This document shows, in pieces, positions 46,550 through 55,515 of a stretch of DNA of 64,000 bases. Under the pieces are notes generated by a model. The model saw only the letters and a list, made by a program, of their open reading frames with translations. It made no database searches and was not told the DNA's origin. Position numbers and translations under genes: made by a program. The stretch is from Anaerobacillus alkalidiazotrophicus (GTDB lineage: Bacteria; Bacillota; Bacilli; Bacillales_H; Anaerobacillaceae): the NCBI RefSeq assembly GCF_001866055.1, contig NZ_MLQS01000030.1, positions 63,500 through 127,499 on the forward strand. Direction: 5' to 3'. Positions within the stretch are counted from its first letter, which is position 1. Every line of letters starts with the position of its first letter.

Positions 46550-47030
46550 GTTGTCACTCTCCAAAAATTAATCAATACGTCTATTTTTTCCAAAATAAAT
46601 AAAATAATGTTATAAAATTCGAATCGATTTTATAGGGAATTTAAAATTAGGGGGGAATGACTTATAGTTTGTAAAAATTAATCTAGGCTTTCTTATTAGT
46701 TAATTGGAGGAAATCCAAAATTTACAAAACAGTATCAGTTGGAATGATGGATTTCAAATGATCTCCTGTTCTAAAGCATATTAAATCAATAAAAGTGGGA
46801 GAAAAACTAAAAATAATTTTAAGACAATAGTCCTTGCTAATTTAATAGATAAATAATGAATTAGTCATAGTTTTATGAAATAAGATAATCTCTAGTATTA
46901 GAGATTAAGGTGTATTTTATTGTTTTGTAAGTCCCATTTTGACAAAAACAAAAGAAATGGTAAGTGAAATATGAAATAATTGTTAAGATTTTGAAAAGTT
47001 TAAAAAGAGAAGGGAGAAGCCTAGGAGCCA
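46550..47030. other. Divergent intergenic region without recognisable features
   Basis: An AT-rich stretch of about 480 bases between the Rieske oxidoreductase (minus) and the L,D-transpeptidase (plus). I see no gene, clear operator or repeat from the families in this window; it should hold the two divergent promoters. Confidence 0.4.
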
Positions 47031-48269
47031 ATGCAAGATCAATTTAACCGAGGATATACTTCACGGAAAAAAAGAAAAAGACAAAAAAATAATTCATCCA
47101 TTTTTCCTACTATTACTATAATTATTTCCGTTTACTTTTTAGGTGTGTATACAAGTGATTTAATCGCTTCAATAAAAGCAAACTATGAACCTTTAATTAA
47201 GCCAGTATTAATTCAAGAGAAAGATGAGAAAGGTGAAGACGTTTCTATAAGTCAAGATGACCATGTTCATACATATACTATTGAAGAAGCAACTCTTGAT
47301 GAGTTAAATGAAATGAGTCTTGAAGCTTCCGTATTTCTAGAAAGTGTAAAAGATACACCACCTAAACAGAGTGTTGAAAATCAAAAAAATATTAATCACA
47401 GTGAAGAAAAAGAAACTGTCAATGCTACAGTTATTAAAACAGAAACAATACTAGAAACGAATAATAGGGAACCAAATTGTAATATCCAACCAGAAGAAGA
47501 AACACCTATAGTTAAACCAGTTGCTCAAAAGATAGTCAGTCACGTCGTCCAACCAAAAGAAACATTGTATAGTATTACGATGAAGTATTATTTAGATAGT
47601 AGTTATAAAACAAAGGTGGCAAGTTTTAATGGGATTACTAACCCTTCTACTGATATTCATGTTGGGATGAAGCTAGAGCTTCCTGACCCACTGATCTTCG
47701 CCTTTCATGAAGTGAAACAAGGAGAAACACTCTTTAGCATTACAATGCAGTATTACCAAGCATCTATATATCTTGATAGACTTGCTACGTATAATAGTAT
47801 TATAGATCCAACAAAAGATGTAAAACATGGGTTAGTGTTATCAATTCCAAACTTTTCAGTTATAAAGGAGCCTTCCAAACCATCATACAGCATTTTAATT
47901 AATAAAGGTGAAAATACACTTATCGTTTACCAAGACAACAAACAAGTGAAGAGGTTTCAGGTTGCTACTGGAAAAAGTCCTTCTCTAACACCTGAAGGAA
48001 CATTTAAAATTGTAAATAAAATTGAAAAACCTTGGTATATCACTAGTGACATTCCTGGTGGTGACCCAAATAACCCGTTAGGTAGCCACTGGCTTGGTTT
48101 AGATGTACCAGGTACGAATGGGTCTACATACGGTATTCATGGTACAAATAACCCAAATTCAGTAGGTAGTTATGTAAGTAAAGGCTGTATTCGTATGCAT
48201 AATACCGATATTCAATGGCTTTATGATCATATACCAACTAATACAATCGTAATTATTGAAGGAAGTTAA
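47031..48269 (+). CDS. L,D-transpeptidase with two LysM domains
   Basis: It cross-links or modifies peptidoglycan outside the membrane. A basic N-terminus (RKKRKRQKNN) and one membrane segment (about residues 25-45) anchor it. A low-complexity linker leads to LysM 1 (HVVQPKETLYSITMKYY) and LysM 2 (HEVKQGETLFSITMQYY), then the YkuD catalytic domain with H370 in YGIHGTNN and C386 in SKGCIRMHN. At 412 aa it is longer than YkuD because of the anchor, linker and second LysM. ATG 47031 follows AGGAG. This architecture is common in spore-forming Bacillaceae and may serve spore or cell-wall maturation. Confidence 0.9.
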   Translation: MQDQFNRGYTSRKKRKRQKNNSSIFPTITIIISVYFLGVYTSDLIASIKANYEPLIKPVLIQEKDEKGEDVSISQDDHVHTYTIEEATLDELNEMSLEASVFLESVKDTPPKQSVENQKNINHSEEKETVNATVIKTETILETNNREPNCNIQPEEETPIVKPVAQKIVSHVVQPKETLYSITMKYYLDSSYKTKVASFNGITNPSTDIHVGMKLELPDPLIFAFHEVKQGETLFSITMQYYQASIYLDRLATYNSIIDPTKDVKHGLVLSIPNFSVIKEPSKPSYSILINKGENTLIVYQDNKQVKRFQVATGKSPSLTPEGTFKIVNKIEKPWYITSDIPGGDPNNPLGSHWLGLDVPGTNGSTYGIHGTNNPNSVGSYVSKGCIRMHNTDIQWLYDHIPTNTIVIIEGS

Positions 48270-48271
48270 TT

Positions 48272-48343
48272 AGAAAAGCCCAAGCGCCTTGGTCACGAGC
48301 GATAGGCGCTGAAGCTAGACAGTTTCCAAGTTTAGAAATTTAT
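48272..48343 (-). repeat. Dispersed repeat family B copy interrupted by repeat A copy 3
   Basis: Read on the minus strand it gives AATTTCTAAACTTGGAAACT then GTCTAGCTTCAGCGCC. The family text resumes beyond the inserted element at 48554-48561 (AAATTCTG), so the insertion can be read precisely. Confidence 0.65.
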
Positions 48344-48553
48344 CCCACTCTTAAGGGGCAAGTAAGACCCCCAGCACAAAACTTAAGAAAATCGAGAAGT
48401 TTAGGTGGGGGATAAACTGCCCTAAAGGTCCGATATAGAATAACTTTCATCAGTGAAGCTGATGATTAGTTATTCTTATGCCCGTGGTATAAGTTGAACT
48501 AACAATCAGTGGGGGATGAAGGAAAACCCCCACTGATTGAAGTTCAGCTTTAT
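48340..48553 (+). mobile_element. Repeat A copy 3: 214-bp IS-derived element, nested in family B
   Basis: It has the same ends and hairpins as the copies at 19916 and 39512, with small changes (AGCACAAAAC instead of ACCTCAAAAC). The flanks AGAAATTTAT and AAATTCTG are contiguous in the uninterrupted family B copy at 49816, showing the exact pre-insertion site. Confidence 0.75.
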
Positions 48554-48568
48554 AAATTCTGGTTATAT

Positions 48569-48608
48569 AAAAAAATCAATCTCTTAAACTTTAGAGATTG
48601 ATTTTTTT
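48569..48608. terminator. Terminator between the L,D-transpeptidase and the LacI regulator
   Basis: AAAAAATCAATCTCT pairs with AGAGATTGATTTTTT around 8 bases; it is usable from both sides. Confidence 0.85.
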
Positions 48609-48629
48609 AACATTTTAAATGCCAGTTTG

Positions 48630-48765
48630 TTAATCAAACTGATTTGAAACTTAAGGGGCATAGCCCCCCACCTCTAAGCGTAGCGTAGGTGGGAACTTCC
48701 ATTCAGGTGGAGTTGAGATCCATCTGAATTTCCGATTTTCTAGTGAAGCTAGAACGAGTTCTCTC
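48630..48765 (+). repeat. Repeat C copy 3
   Basis: It starts TTAATCAAACTGATTT, ends GAACGAGTTCTCTC, and carries the same hairpins as the other two copies. Its right end touches the stop codon of the minus-strand LacI gene (48764-48766). Confidence 0.65.
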
Positions 48766-49753
48766 AAGTAGTATGTCCTTTAATAAGTTCGACATCAATA
48801 ACAGTATTGTTGATCGTTTCTTCATCTTTGTTTTCGATCATATTCATAATAGTCGAACTTAATACTTTACCCAGTCGATTTGTTGGTTGGGAAATGGTTG
48901 TAAGCTTTGGTGTTTGCAACATTCTTGTGAAGCTATGATAGTCGTATCCAACTATTTTCAGTTGTTCAGGAACTTTTATGCCATTTTCAGTTGCGTAAAG
49001 ATAAAGTGCATAAGCTACAATATCATTACTACAAAAAACACCATCGAATTTAGACAAGTCTTCAGAAATTTTATCAATAATTAAGTCAGTAAAATATTCA
49101 AAAGTCAAATTATCATTTGAGCCCTCAATAACCTCATAATGTACATTGTGCTTCATGCAACTAAGTTTAAAAGCGTCTGCACGGCGATTGGCTAGTAAAT
49201 CTAGCTTTAATGGTCCAGAGATGTGTAACAGGTTTTTACAACCTAATTCAATTAAGTGTTCTGTAGCCAATTCTCCTCCTCGAAAGTTATCGCAAGCAAC
49301 ATAAGGAAATTGATTTGAAATTATGCGATCAAAAGTTACGATTGGAAAACTTACTTGCTTATAAGCATCCACATCTAACGTATGGCTGCACATAATAATT
49401 CCATCAACCCTGTTTTCACTTAGCATATTTAAGTAACGAGCTTCTTTTTTAGGTTGGTCTAGTGAATTACAAATGAGGATTTTATAATTTTTTTCATTTG
49501 CATACATCTCTACATATTTAATTAATTCTGAGAAAAACGGGTGATTCGAGTCAGGAACAATCATTCCTAATATATAGGACTGGCTTTTCTGAAGAGCTCT
49601 AGCAATTTGATTTGGAGAATAATTCATCTCCGCCATAGCTTCTTCAACTTTTTTTCTCGTTTCTTTACCGATATAACCACGATTATTTAATACACGTGAA
49701 ACAGTAGTAACTGAAACGCCTGCTCGCTCTGCAACATCTTTTATATTAGCCAC
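48764..49753 (-). CDS. LacI/GalR-family regulator divergent from a sugar ABC operon
   Basis: Helix-turn-helix ANIKDVAERAGVSVTTVSRV, hinge MNYSPNQIARALQ, sensor domain with GMIVPDSNHPFFSELIKYVE and VACDNFRGGELATEHLIELG. GTG 49753 is the start: AAAGGAA lies 9 bases upstream and the family starts here; the ATG 36 bases earlier has no site. At 329 aa it is full length, ending IDVELIKGHTT. It faces the sugar importer at 50337 across 580 bases containing palindromic sites, so it probably controls that operon and itself. Confidence 0.85.
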   Translation of the reverse strand: MANIKDVAERAGVSVTTVSRVLNNRGYIGKETRKKVEEAMAEMNYSPNQIARALQKSQSYILGMIVPDSNHPFFSELIKYVEMYANEKNYKILICNSLDQPKKEARYLNMLSENRVDGIIMCSHTLDVDAYKQVSFPIVTFDRIISNQFPYVACDNFRGGELATEHLIELGCKNLLHISGPLKLDLLANRRADAFKLSCMKHNVHYEVIEGSNDNLTFEYFTDLIIDKISEDLSKFDGVFCSNDIVAYALYLYATENGIKVPEQLKIVGYDYHSFTRMLQTPKLTTISQPTNRLGKVLSSTIMNMIENKDEETINNTVIDVELIKGHTT

Positions 49754-49815
49754 TAGTAAAATTCCTTTCTTTAAGTACATATTTCTCAATAAATTCGTAT
49801 ATTTTTTTATATAAT

Positions 49816-49966
49816 CAGAATTTATAAATTTCTAACTTGGAAACTGTCTAGCTTCAGGCGCCATCGGCTCGACCACTTCAGCCCTTCTCTTTCGGTCAAA
49901 AACCGACCGAAACGAGTAGGTCTTCCAGTGTTTGTCGCCGATAGGCGGGCGCCTTGCGCTTTTCTT
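49816..49966 (+). repeat. Full-length dispersed repeat family B (151 bp)
   Basis: It begins CAGAATTTATAAATTTCTAA, continues with CTTGGAAACTGTCTAGC and CAGGCGCCATCGGCTCGACC, and ends GCGCCTTGCGCTTTTCTT. Internal pairings include CAGGCGCC with GGCGCCTTG and GGTCAAAAACCGACC. The longer relative at 62301 shares both ends. This type of repeat is scattered through many Bacillus genomes. Confidence 0.7.
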
Positions 49967-50005
49967 GTAAATAATGATGATAACTAATTAAAGTTATGTC
50001 AGTCT

Positions 50006-50019
50006 AACCGTTTACGGTT
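50006..50019. promoter_or_regulatory. Palindromic operator-like site
   Basis: AACCGTTTACGGTT is a 6-bp-arm palindrome (AACCGT/ACGGTT) between the divergent LacI and sugar ABC genes. Confidence 0.45.
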
Positions 50020-50251
50020 TTCGTGTAATTTAGAAATAAATGTAAGTATCTCTATTGTTACTATATTTAGTATAACAACCACATGAAAACCTTACTATAA
50101 ATGATGTTAAAAAATCATGTTTTATTTTTCGAAAAAATAACTATTATTTTCCAAAAAAATACTTATTCTGAGAAAACTGATGAAAGATAATAACCAAAAC
50201 TATGAAAACATGAAACTTTAACAAAAAAAATAAAAATATTTATGAAAACGT

Positions 50252-50301
50252 TTGACATATAAAACGCTTTCATAGTATTATAATAAATGAAACCGGTTCC
50301 A
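50252..50301 (+). promoter_or_regulatory. Promoter with overlapping operators for the sugar ABC operon
   Basis: TTGACA (50252-50257) and TATTAT (50276-50281) are 18 bases apart. ATAAAACGCTTTCA (50259-50272) lies between them and matches cre and LacI cores; TGAAACCGGTTCCA (50288-50301) follows just downstream and is nearly palindromic around CCGG. Both placements suit repression. Confidence 0.5.
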
Positions 50302-50336
50302 AAGTCCTAAAAAAAAATTCAAGGGGGATTACTTTA

Positions 50337-51653
50337 ATGAAAAAACTTTTATCACTTTTAGTCGTAGTTGCACTTTTGGCATTAGCTGCTTGTGGTGGAA
50401 ATGATGATGAACTATCAACACCAAACGATTCAGAAACTAAAGATAGTACAAGTAAAGCGGAAGAAATTTCAATCTTTTTGGGTAAACCAGAGATTGCACA
50501 AGAATTTGAAGCTGCTATTGCAGACTTTTCAAGTGAAACTGGTATAAAAGTAACCATTATTCCATTAGCTGGTGGAAACGCATACGAAAGAATGACATCG
50601 CTTTATTCTTCTGGTAATGCACCAACAATTATGATGTTAGCACAGGAATTTGATGTATTTAAAGATAGATTACTAGATTTATCTGATCAACCGTGGGTAG
50701 AAACAGTTCAAGAAGGTATGACGGACTTTGTAACTATTGATGGATCTGTATTCGGTCAACCGACTACAGTAGAAGCATTCGGTTTTATCTATAACAAAGC
50801 TATTCTTGATCAAGCTGTAAGTGGAGATTTTGATCCGACAACAGTTAGAACACATGATGACTTAAGAAGCTTATTAGAGCAATTAGATGCATTAGAAGGG
50901 GTTGATCCAATTCATGTATCACCAATGGATTGGTCATTAGGAGCTCATTTAACAAATCCTTTATTTGCATCACAATCAGCTGATCGTGATGAGCGCCATC
51001 AATTTATGCAAGATATGTTAGATGGTAACGTTTCTCTATCTGACAATGACGTATTTAATGGTTGGTTAACAACATTTGATTTAATAAAAGAATTTAATTC
51101 AAATAAAAATGCACCTTTAGCTGCTCAATATGATGATGGTGCATTAGCATTAGCAAACGGAAAAACAGGGTTATGGTTTATGGGTAACTGGGCTTATCCA
51201 CAATTACATGAAATTGATCCTGAAGGGGAATTTGGGTTCCTACCTGTACCAGTAAGTAATGACTTATCTGAGTTTGGAAATAACGAAATTTCAGTTGGAG
51301 TACCTTCATATTGGGTAATCGATGCGTCACAATCTACAGAAGACCAACAAGAAGCTGCAAAGGAGTTTCTTAACTGGTTAGTAAGTACTGAAAGTGGGCA
51401 AGAGCATTATGTAAACGAATTTAAATTTATACCTGTTTTTGATAATTTCACAGTAAAACCAGAGGATTCACTATCACAATCAGTTTTAAGTTATATGGAA
51501 GGAAATGACACATTAGAATGGATGAACTCATATTATCCTGCTGATGGTTGGCCTTCAATGGGTGCTACATTGCAAAAGTACCTTTCGGATAATACTGATA
51601 AAGAAGGTTTAATTCAAGAATTTGAAGATTACTGGAAAAACGCTGGAGAATAA
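50337..51653 (+). CDS. Sugar ABC transporter substrate-binding lipoprotein
   Basis: The signal peptide MKKLLSLLVVVALLALAACG contains the lipobox ALAAC. The mature protein is a family-1 extracellular solute-binding protein: PLAGGNAYERMTSLYSSGNA, a central FGFIYNKAIL, and GKTGLWFMGNWAYPQL. At 438 aa the length is normal. ATG 50337 is about 10 bases after AAGGGGG. The sugar is unknown, since no hydrolase is encoded with the importer. A terminator-like hairpin lies between it and the permease genes, so more binding protein than permease should be made. Confidence 0.88.
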   Translation: MKKLLSLLVVVALLALAACGGNDDELSTPNDSETKDSTSKAEEISIFLGKPEIAQEFEAAIADFSSETGIKVTIIPLAGGNAYERMTSLYSSGNAPTIMMLAQEFDVFKDRLLDLSDQPWVETVQEGMTDFVTIDGSVFGQPTTVEAFGFIYNKAILDQAVSGDFDPTTVRTHDDLRSLLEQLDALEGVDPIHVSPMDWSLGAHLTNPLFASQSADRDERHQFMQDMLDGNVSLSDNDVFNGWLTTFDLIKEFNSNKNAPLAAQYDDGALALANGKTGLWFMGNWAYPQLHEIDPEGEFGFLPVPVSNDLSEFGNNEISVGVPSYWVIDASQSTEDQQEAAKEFLNWLVSTESGQEHYVNEFKFIPVFDNFTVKPEDSLSQSVLSYMEGNDTLEWMNSYYPADGWPSMGATLQKYLSDNTDKEGLIQEFEDYWKNAGE

Positions 51654-51664
51654 ACGGTTTAATT

Positions 51665-51708
51665 GTGGGATGAGCAGAATACAGCTTATCCCACTACTAT
51701 ATTTTTTT
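51665..51708 (+). terminator. Internal terminator or attenuator after the binding-protein gene
   Basis: GTGGGATGAG (51665-51674) pairs with CTTATCCCAC (51685-51694), and TTTTTTT follows at 51702-51708. Its position inside an operon suggests partial termination. Confidence 0.75.
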
Positions 51709-51831
51709 GATCTGCTTGTCGTAAAGCATCTGGTAATCAGAGAACGGATGTTTTGCGATGAGCAAGTTGATCTCATCTTTTAGCTACAATTTAAATTTAG
51801 AAAACATATGAAGTAGATGGAGGTACCTAGA

Positions 51832-52719
51832 ATGTATAATGAAAAAAAATTAGTAGATAAGTTAAAGGTAGTCGGTACGTTTGCTTTTATTCCCCTTTTT
51901 GCGTTCCTAGTTGTTATGATTTTTCCTTTACTACTAGGAGTTGCGATGACTTTTACTACTTGGACTGGCTTTTCGGGTTCATTATTAGAATTCAGAGGTT
52001 TTGAAAATTATGCGATAGCTTTTTCAGACTCAGGATTTTGGGACTCGATGAAAATTACGTTTAAATACGTAGTCTATACGTTAGTCTTAACTAATGTGAT
52101 TGCTTTTGGGTTAGCGTTACTCGTAACAAGTGGAATGAAAGGGCAAAACTTTTTTAGAATGGGCTTTTTTACACCAAACTTAATTGGTGGTATTATTTTA
52201 GGTTTCATTTGGCAATTTATTTTTACAAGAGTTATCGTCCACTTCGGTGAAGCTACGGGGTTATCTATTTTTTCTTATTCATGGTTAGCTGTTCCAGAAA
52301 AAGCTTTTTGGACACTTGTAATTGTTGGAGTATGGCAAAGCTCAGGTTATATGATGTTGATTTACATTGCAGGATTAATGGGCATTAATAAATCGTTGCT
52401 TGAAGCTGCTGATTTAGATGGAGCTAATCCTTGGCAACAAATGTTGAAAATAAAAATTCCATTAATGATCCCAGCGTTCACGATAAGCTTATTCTTAACA
52501 TTGCAACGTAGTTTCTTAGTTTATGATACGAATCTTTCGTTAACTAGTGGTGGTCCGTTTCGATCGACAGAATTAATTGCGATGCACGTATACAATGACG
52601 CATTTCTTTATCAAAATTTCGGTTCTGGTCAAGCGAAAGCATTTATTCTTTTCATTATCGTCGCAGCAATTGCCATTACTCAAGTTAGAATTATGAAGAA
52701 AATGGAGGTTGAAGCATAA
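51832..52719 (+). CDS. Sugar ABC transporter permease, first subunit
   Basis: Six membrane segments with the ATPase-contact loop LEAADLDGANPWQQMLKIKIP. ATG 51832 is used because GGAGG ends 8 bases upstream; ATG 51817 overlaps that site. At 295 aa it is a normal MalF/UgpA-type permease. Its stop overlaps the next start by one base. Confidence 0.88.
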   Translation: MYNEKKLVDKLKVVGTFAFIPLFAFLVVMIFPLLLGVAMTFTTWTGFSGSLLEFRGFENYAIAFSDSGFWDSMKITFKYVVYTLVLTNVIAFGLALLVTSGMKGQNFFRMGFFTPNLIGGIILGFIWQFIFTRVIVHFGEATGLSIFSYSWLAVPEKAFWTLVIVGVWQSSGYMMLIYIAGLMGINKSLLEAADLDGANPWQQMLKIKIPLMIPAFTISLFLTLQRSFLVYDTNLSLTSGGPFRSTELIAMHVYNDAFLYQNFGSGQAKAFILFIIVAAIAITQVRIMKKMEVEA

Positions 52720-53546
52720 TGAAAAAGAGGAGAAAAATAAAATCAATCATTTTACTAACTCTTTCAGTTGTTCTATTTATCTTATATTTTTTCCCATTTG
52801 CCTTAGTTTTTATTAACTCATTTAAAGACCGTCTAGATATTGTTAGTAATCCGTTGGCACTACCGAAAGCACTATCATTTGAAAATTATATTTCTGCTTT
52901 TCAAACAATGAATTTTATGTCGGCATTATGGAATTCAATATTAATTACATTAATTTCGGTTTTATTAATCATTGTATTTGCTTCGATGCTTGCTTATTTT
53001 CTCGTGAGATGGAAATGGAAAATGAATGGTGTGATTTTGATGTTATTAGTAGCGTCGATGATAATTCCTTTCCAAGCTTTAATGATTCCTTTCGTATCGA
53101 TTTATGGAAATTTAGGTTTGCTAAACAGTAAATGGATGTTAATGTTCTTTTATTTAGGCTTTGGATTAAGTTTAGCAACATTTATGTATCATGGATTCAT
53201 GAAATCTATTCCAGTAGAGCTTGAAGAAGCTGCATTAATTGATGGTGCTTCAAGATTACAAGTTTTTTGGTTAGTTGTATTCCCAATGTTAAAGCCGATT
53301 ACGGTAACAATTGTTATATTAGATGTCCTATGGATATGGAATGACTTCTTATTACCATCATTAGTGTTAGTTTCAGAAGGAAATCGAACAATTCCATTAT
53401 CAACCTATTATTTCTTTGGACAATATACATCTAGTTTTGGGCCTGCCATGGCGGGACTTATCTTAGCAATGATACCGATCGTTATTTTCTTTATTATTCT
53501 GCAAAAACAAGTAATTAAAGGTGTTATCGATGGAGCAATAAAATAA
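52719..53546 (+). CDS. Sugar ABC transporter permease, second subunit
   Basis: Six segments, with the contact motif VELEEAALIDGASRLQVFWL and the C-terminal IKGVIDGAIK typical of MalG/UgpE permeases. It starts at the last base of the preceding stop codon, showing coupled translation. No ATPase gene follows; the MsmX-type shared ATPase is presumed. A hairpin follows at 53645. Confidence 0.88.
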   Translation: MKKRRKIKSIILLTLSVVLFILYFFPFALVFINSFKDRLDIVSNPLALPKALSFENYISAFQTMNFMSALWNSILITLISVLLIIVFASMLAYFLVRWKWKMNGVILMLLVASMIIPFQALMIPFVSIYGNLGLLNSKWMLMFFYLGFGLSLATFMYHGFMKSIPVELEEAALIDGASRLQVFWLVVFPMLKPITVTIVILDVLWIWNDFLLPSLVLVSEGNRTIPLSTYYFFGQYTSSFGPAMAGLILAMIPIVIFFIILQKQVIKGVIDGAIK

Positions 53547-53644
53547 TAGGACAAAGTGGCACAATAAATAAAAAGAATTAATGAGAAGTTAAAGTTAGAT
53601 TGTAATATTTTGTAGACCGAATTGAATAGAGGAAAAAAATGATG

Positions 53645-53684
53645 AGGGTACCTTTAGTTGTGTTTAAAGGTACCCTTAAAAATT
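53645..53684 (+). terminator. Terminator of the second sugar ABC operon
   Basis: GGGTACCTTTA (53646-53656) pairs with TAAAGGTACCC (53665-53675); the T tract behind it is weak. Nothing else is recognisable between 53547 and 53839. Confidence 0.65.
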
Positions 53685-53839
53685 TGTAATAATAAAGTTC
53701 TGTAGAAAAGTTCACGGGCTTTTCACGAAACGACTATTATATACTTGCAGGAATGGCTGTAGTATCTCTATAATAGTTTTAGAAAAAGTTATTTCAGTTT
53801 CATTATAATAAAAATATGATGTAATAAGGAGACAATTGA

Positions 53840-54376
53840 ATGAAGAAAAAAATCTTAGCAGCTTTTTTTCTATTGCTTGTTGTAGTAATTGCTGGCTGTA
53901 ATGGTGGCGAAGATACACAAGAAACAGAAACAGTAACGTTTAGTAAAGAAGCCTTCGATATTTCACTTTTAGATAATACGGAAAATTTTGTTAACATTAG
54001 CCCTGAAGGAAAAACAATTTATGCATACTTTACAGGAGTTGGCTGACAAATTTGCATCACTCAGCTAGTTGAGCTGAATAAATATAGTAATGATGAATTG
54101 CAAGGTGTAAAACTCTATGGGATCAGTTTATCGACGCCTGAAGAACATGCTTATTTACAGGAGGTATTTCCTCTTGACAATTTCGAGTTTTTGACGGATT
54201 ACCAAGGTGAATTTGGTCAAAAATTTGGTTTTCTTGATTTAGATGGAAATCAGGTTGTTAGGTACGAAAGAGGTTATGTAGGTGTTAATCCTGAAACAGA
54301 AAACATGGTCGTGGAAATAGACTATTTAATTGGAGAGAAGATCAACGAAGTTTTGAAAAAAATGGAAGAATTATAA
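53840..54376 (+). CDS. Thioredoxin-fold redoxin lipoprotein with an in-frame TGA, probable selenoprotein
   Basis: Read through TGA at 54044-54046 (codon 69), one frame runs 178 codons. It starts with a signal peptide and lipobox (VVVIAGCNGG), then IYAYFTGVG-U-QICITQLVEL, where U marks the TGA. The TGA occupies the first position of a U-x-x-C redox motif (UQIC), exactly where related AhpC/TSA and thioredoxin-like proteins have a catalytic Cys. The frame after it is undamaged and reads like a redoxin (LYGISLSTPEEHAYLQEVFP, GQKFGFLDLDGNQV). The part after TGA has no start codon with a ribosome site of its own. ATG 53840 follows AAGGAG. A SECIS-like hairpin lies just behind the TGA. Alternative: a single Cys-to-stop mutation in an otherwise intact gene. 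Confidence 0.65.
54044..54085 (+). promoter_or_regulatory. Candidate bacterial SECIS element
   Basis: TCAGCT (54061-54066) pairs with AGCTGA (54072-54077) around the loop AGTTG. The loop starts 20 bases after the TGA and has G in its second position, both within the range described for bacterial SECIS hairpins read by SelB. Confidence 0.5.
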
Positions 54377-54384
54377 AAGTTAGA

Positions 54385-54420
54385 AGAAGCGGTAACGGTT
54401 AATGTTATCGCTTCTTATTA
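54385..54420 (+). terminator. Terminator after the redoxin gene
   Basis: GAAGCGGTAAC pairs with GTTATCGCTTC (one G-U pair) around GGTTAAT; a T-rich but interrupted tract follows. Confidence 0.75.
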
Positions 54421-54529
54421 TTATAGAAAGTATAAAATTTTTTTAGTGAAAAGCTAACTATCTGCCTGCAGCTCATTTTAGGGATCGAGAGTAAGGAGTT
54501 TGAGGCTTTTCTTATTAGAAGGAGGAAAT

Positions 54530-55240
54530 ATGAAACCAATTATGGCTCATAGAGGTTGGTCCAGCAGGGCACCTGAGAATACTTTAGCTGCAATTAAGTT
54601 GGCTATTGATGAAAAGTGGATCCAATCGATTGAATTAGATGTACAGCTAACCAAGGATGGCGTACCAGTCATGATTCATGATTTTCGCTTGGAAAGAACG
54701 ACAAATGGAATTGGCTTTGTAAAAGATCTATCCTTAAAAGAACTTAAAAAGTTGGATGCTGGAACCTGGTATTCACCAAAGTATCAAGATGAAAAAATTC
54801 CTACTTTGGAAGAAGTACTTCAGCTTTGTAAAGGGAAGAAACGTTTAAATCTTGAATTAAAAACAGCAGGTAATATGTATAAAGGTTTGGCAAATAAAGT
54901 TGTTCAGTGCGTTCAAAATATGAACATGGATCTAGAAGTTGTGATAACGTCTTTTGATCATGAGGAAGTAAAAAGGGTAAGAGAGCTTACTTCATGTATT
55001 CAAACAGGTTTAATTATTGTAGGAAACCCTACCTTACTCAATGAACAGTTGGAGCATGTCGAAGCTAATACAATTTCTATCTCATTTCCCTTTTTAACGA
55101 AGCCTTTTGTAGATAGCCACCTAGCAAAAGGAAGGAAAATTGTTGCTTGGACGCCAAATTCAGCTCAAGAAATTGAATATGTTAAACGACTGTCAGGAAA
55201 AATAGAGGTTTGTACAGATTACCCGGAGAGAGCATTATGA
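54530..55240 (+). CDS. Glycerophosphodiester phosphodiesterase
   Basis: It splits glycerophosphodiesters such as glycerophosphocholine into glycerol-3-phosphate and an alcohol. The GDPD signature is IMAHRGWSSRAPENTLAAI with SIELDVQLTKDGVPVMIHDF, giving the catalytic histidines and metal-binding Glu/Asp. No signal peptide, so it acts inside the cell. ATG 54530 follows AAGGAGG; the earlier TTG has no site. At 236 aa it matches the YhdW/UgpQ type. It is monocistronic. Confidence 0.92.
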   Translation: MKPIMAHRGWSSRAPENTLAAIKLAIDEKWIQSIELDVQLTKDGVPVMIHDFRLERTTNGIGFVKDLSLKELKKLDAGTWYSPKYQDEKIPTLEEVLQLCKGKKRLNLELKTAGNMYKGLANKVVQCVQNMNMDLEVVITSFDHEEVKRVRELTSCIQTGLIIVGNPTLLNEQLEHVEANTISISFPFLTKPFVDSHLAKGRKIVAWTPNSAQEIEYVKRLSGKIEVCTDYPERAL

Positions 55241-55314
55241 AAAGACAGGGGATATATTTAGCTGGAAATTTGAAATGTTTGTGACTTTTACTCAATATCA
55301 ATAGGAATCAAAGA

Positions 55315-55372
55315 AAATCCTTACACTTGCAAATGTTGTTTTAACAACATTTATGAGTGTAGGGATTTTTTT
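55315..55372 (+). terminator. Terminator after the phosphodiesterase gene
   Basis: A long imperfect stem of about 22 bp (AAATCCTTACACTT with AGTGTAGGGATTT outside, AAATGTTG with CAACATTT inside) is followed by TTTTTTT. Confidence 0.85.
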
Positions 55373-55515
55373 ATTCACAATTACGTTTTTTCCCTACAAG
55401 GAGTATCTGTTTTTCTGATAGAGAAAAAAGTTCTAGATCATGCAAAATGAGATTATCAGAAAGGTGAGCACGACCTACCTAACCTTTTCCAAAGGATATA
55501 AAGTATAAGTTTATT

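Noticed and set aside
54098..54376. Separate 92-codon gene starting at an internal TTG
   Set aside because: No ribosome site precedes it, and the text continues the redoxin fold begun at 53840; read-through of TGA as Sec or a nonsense mutation explains it better.
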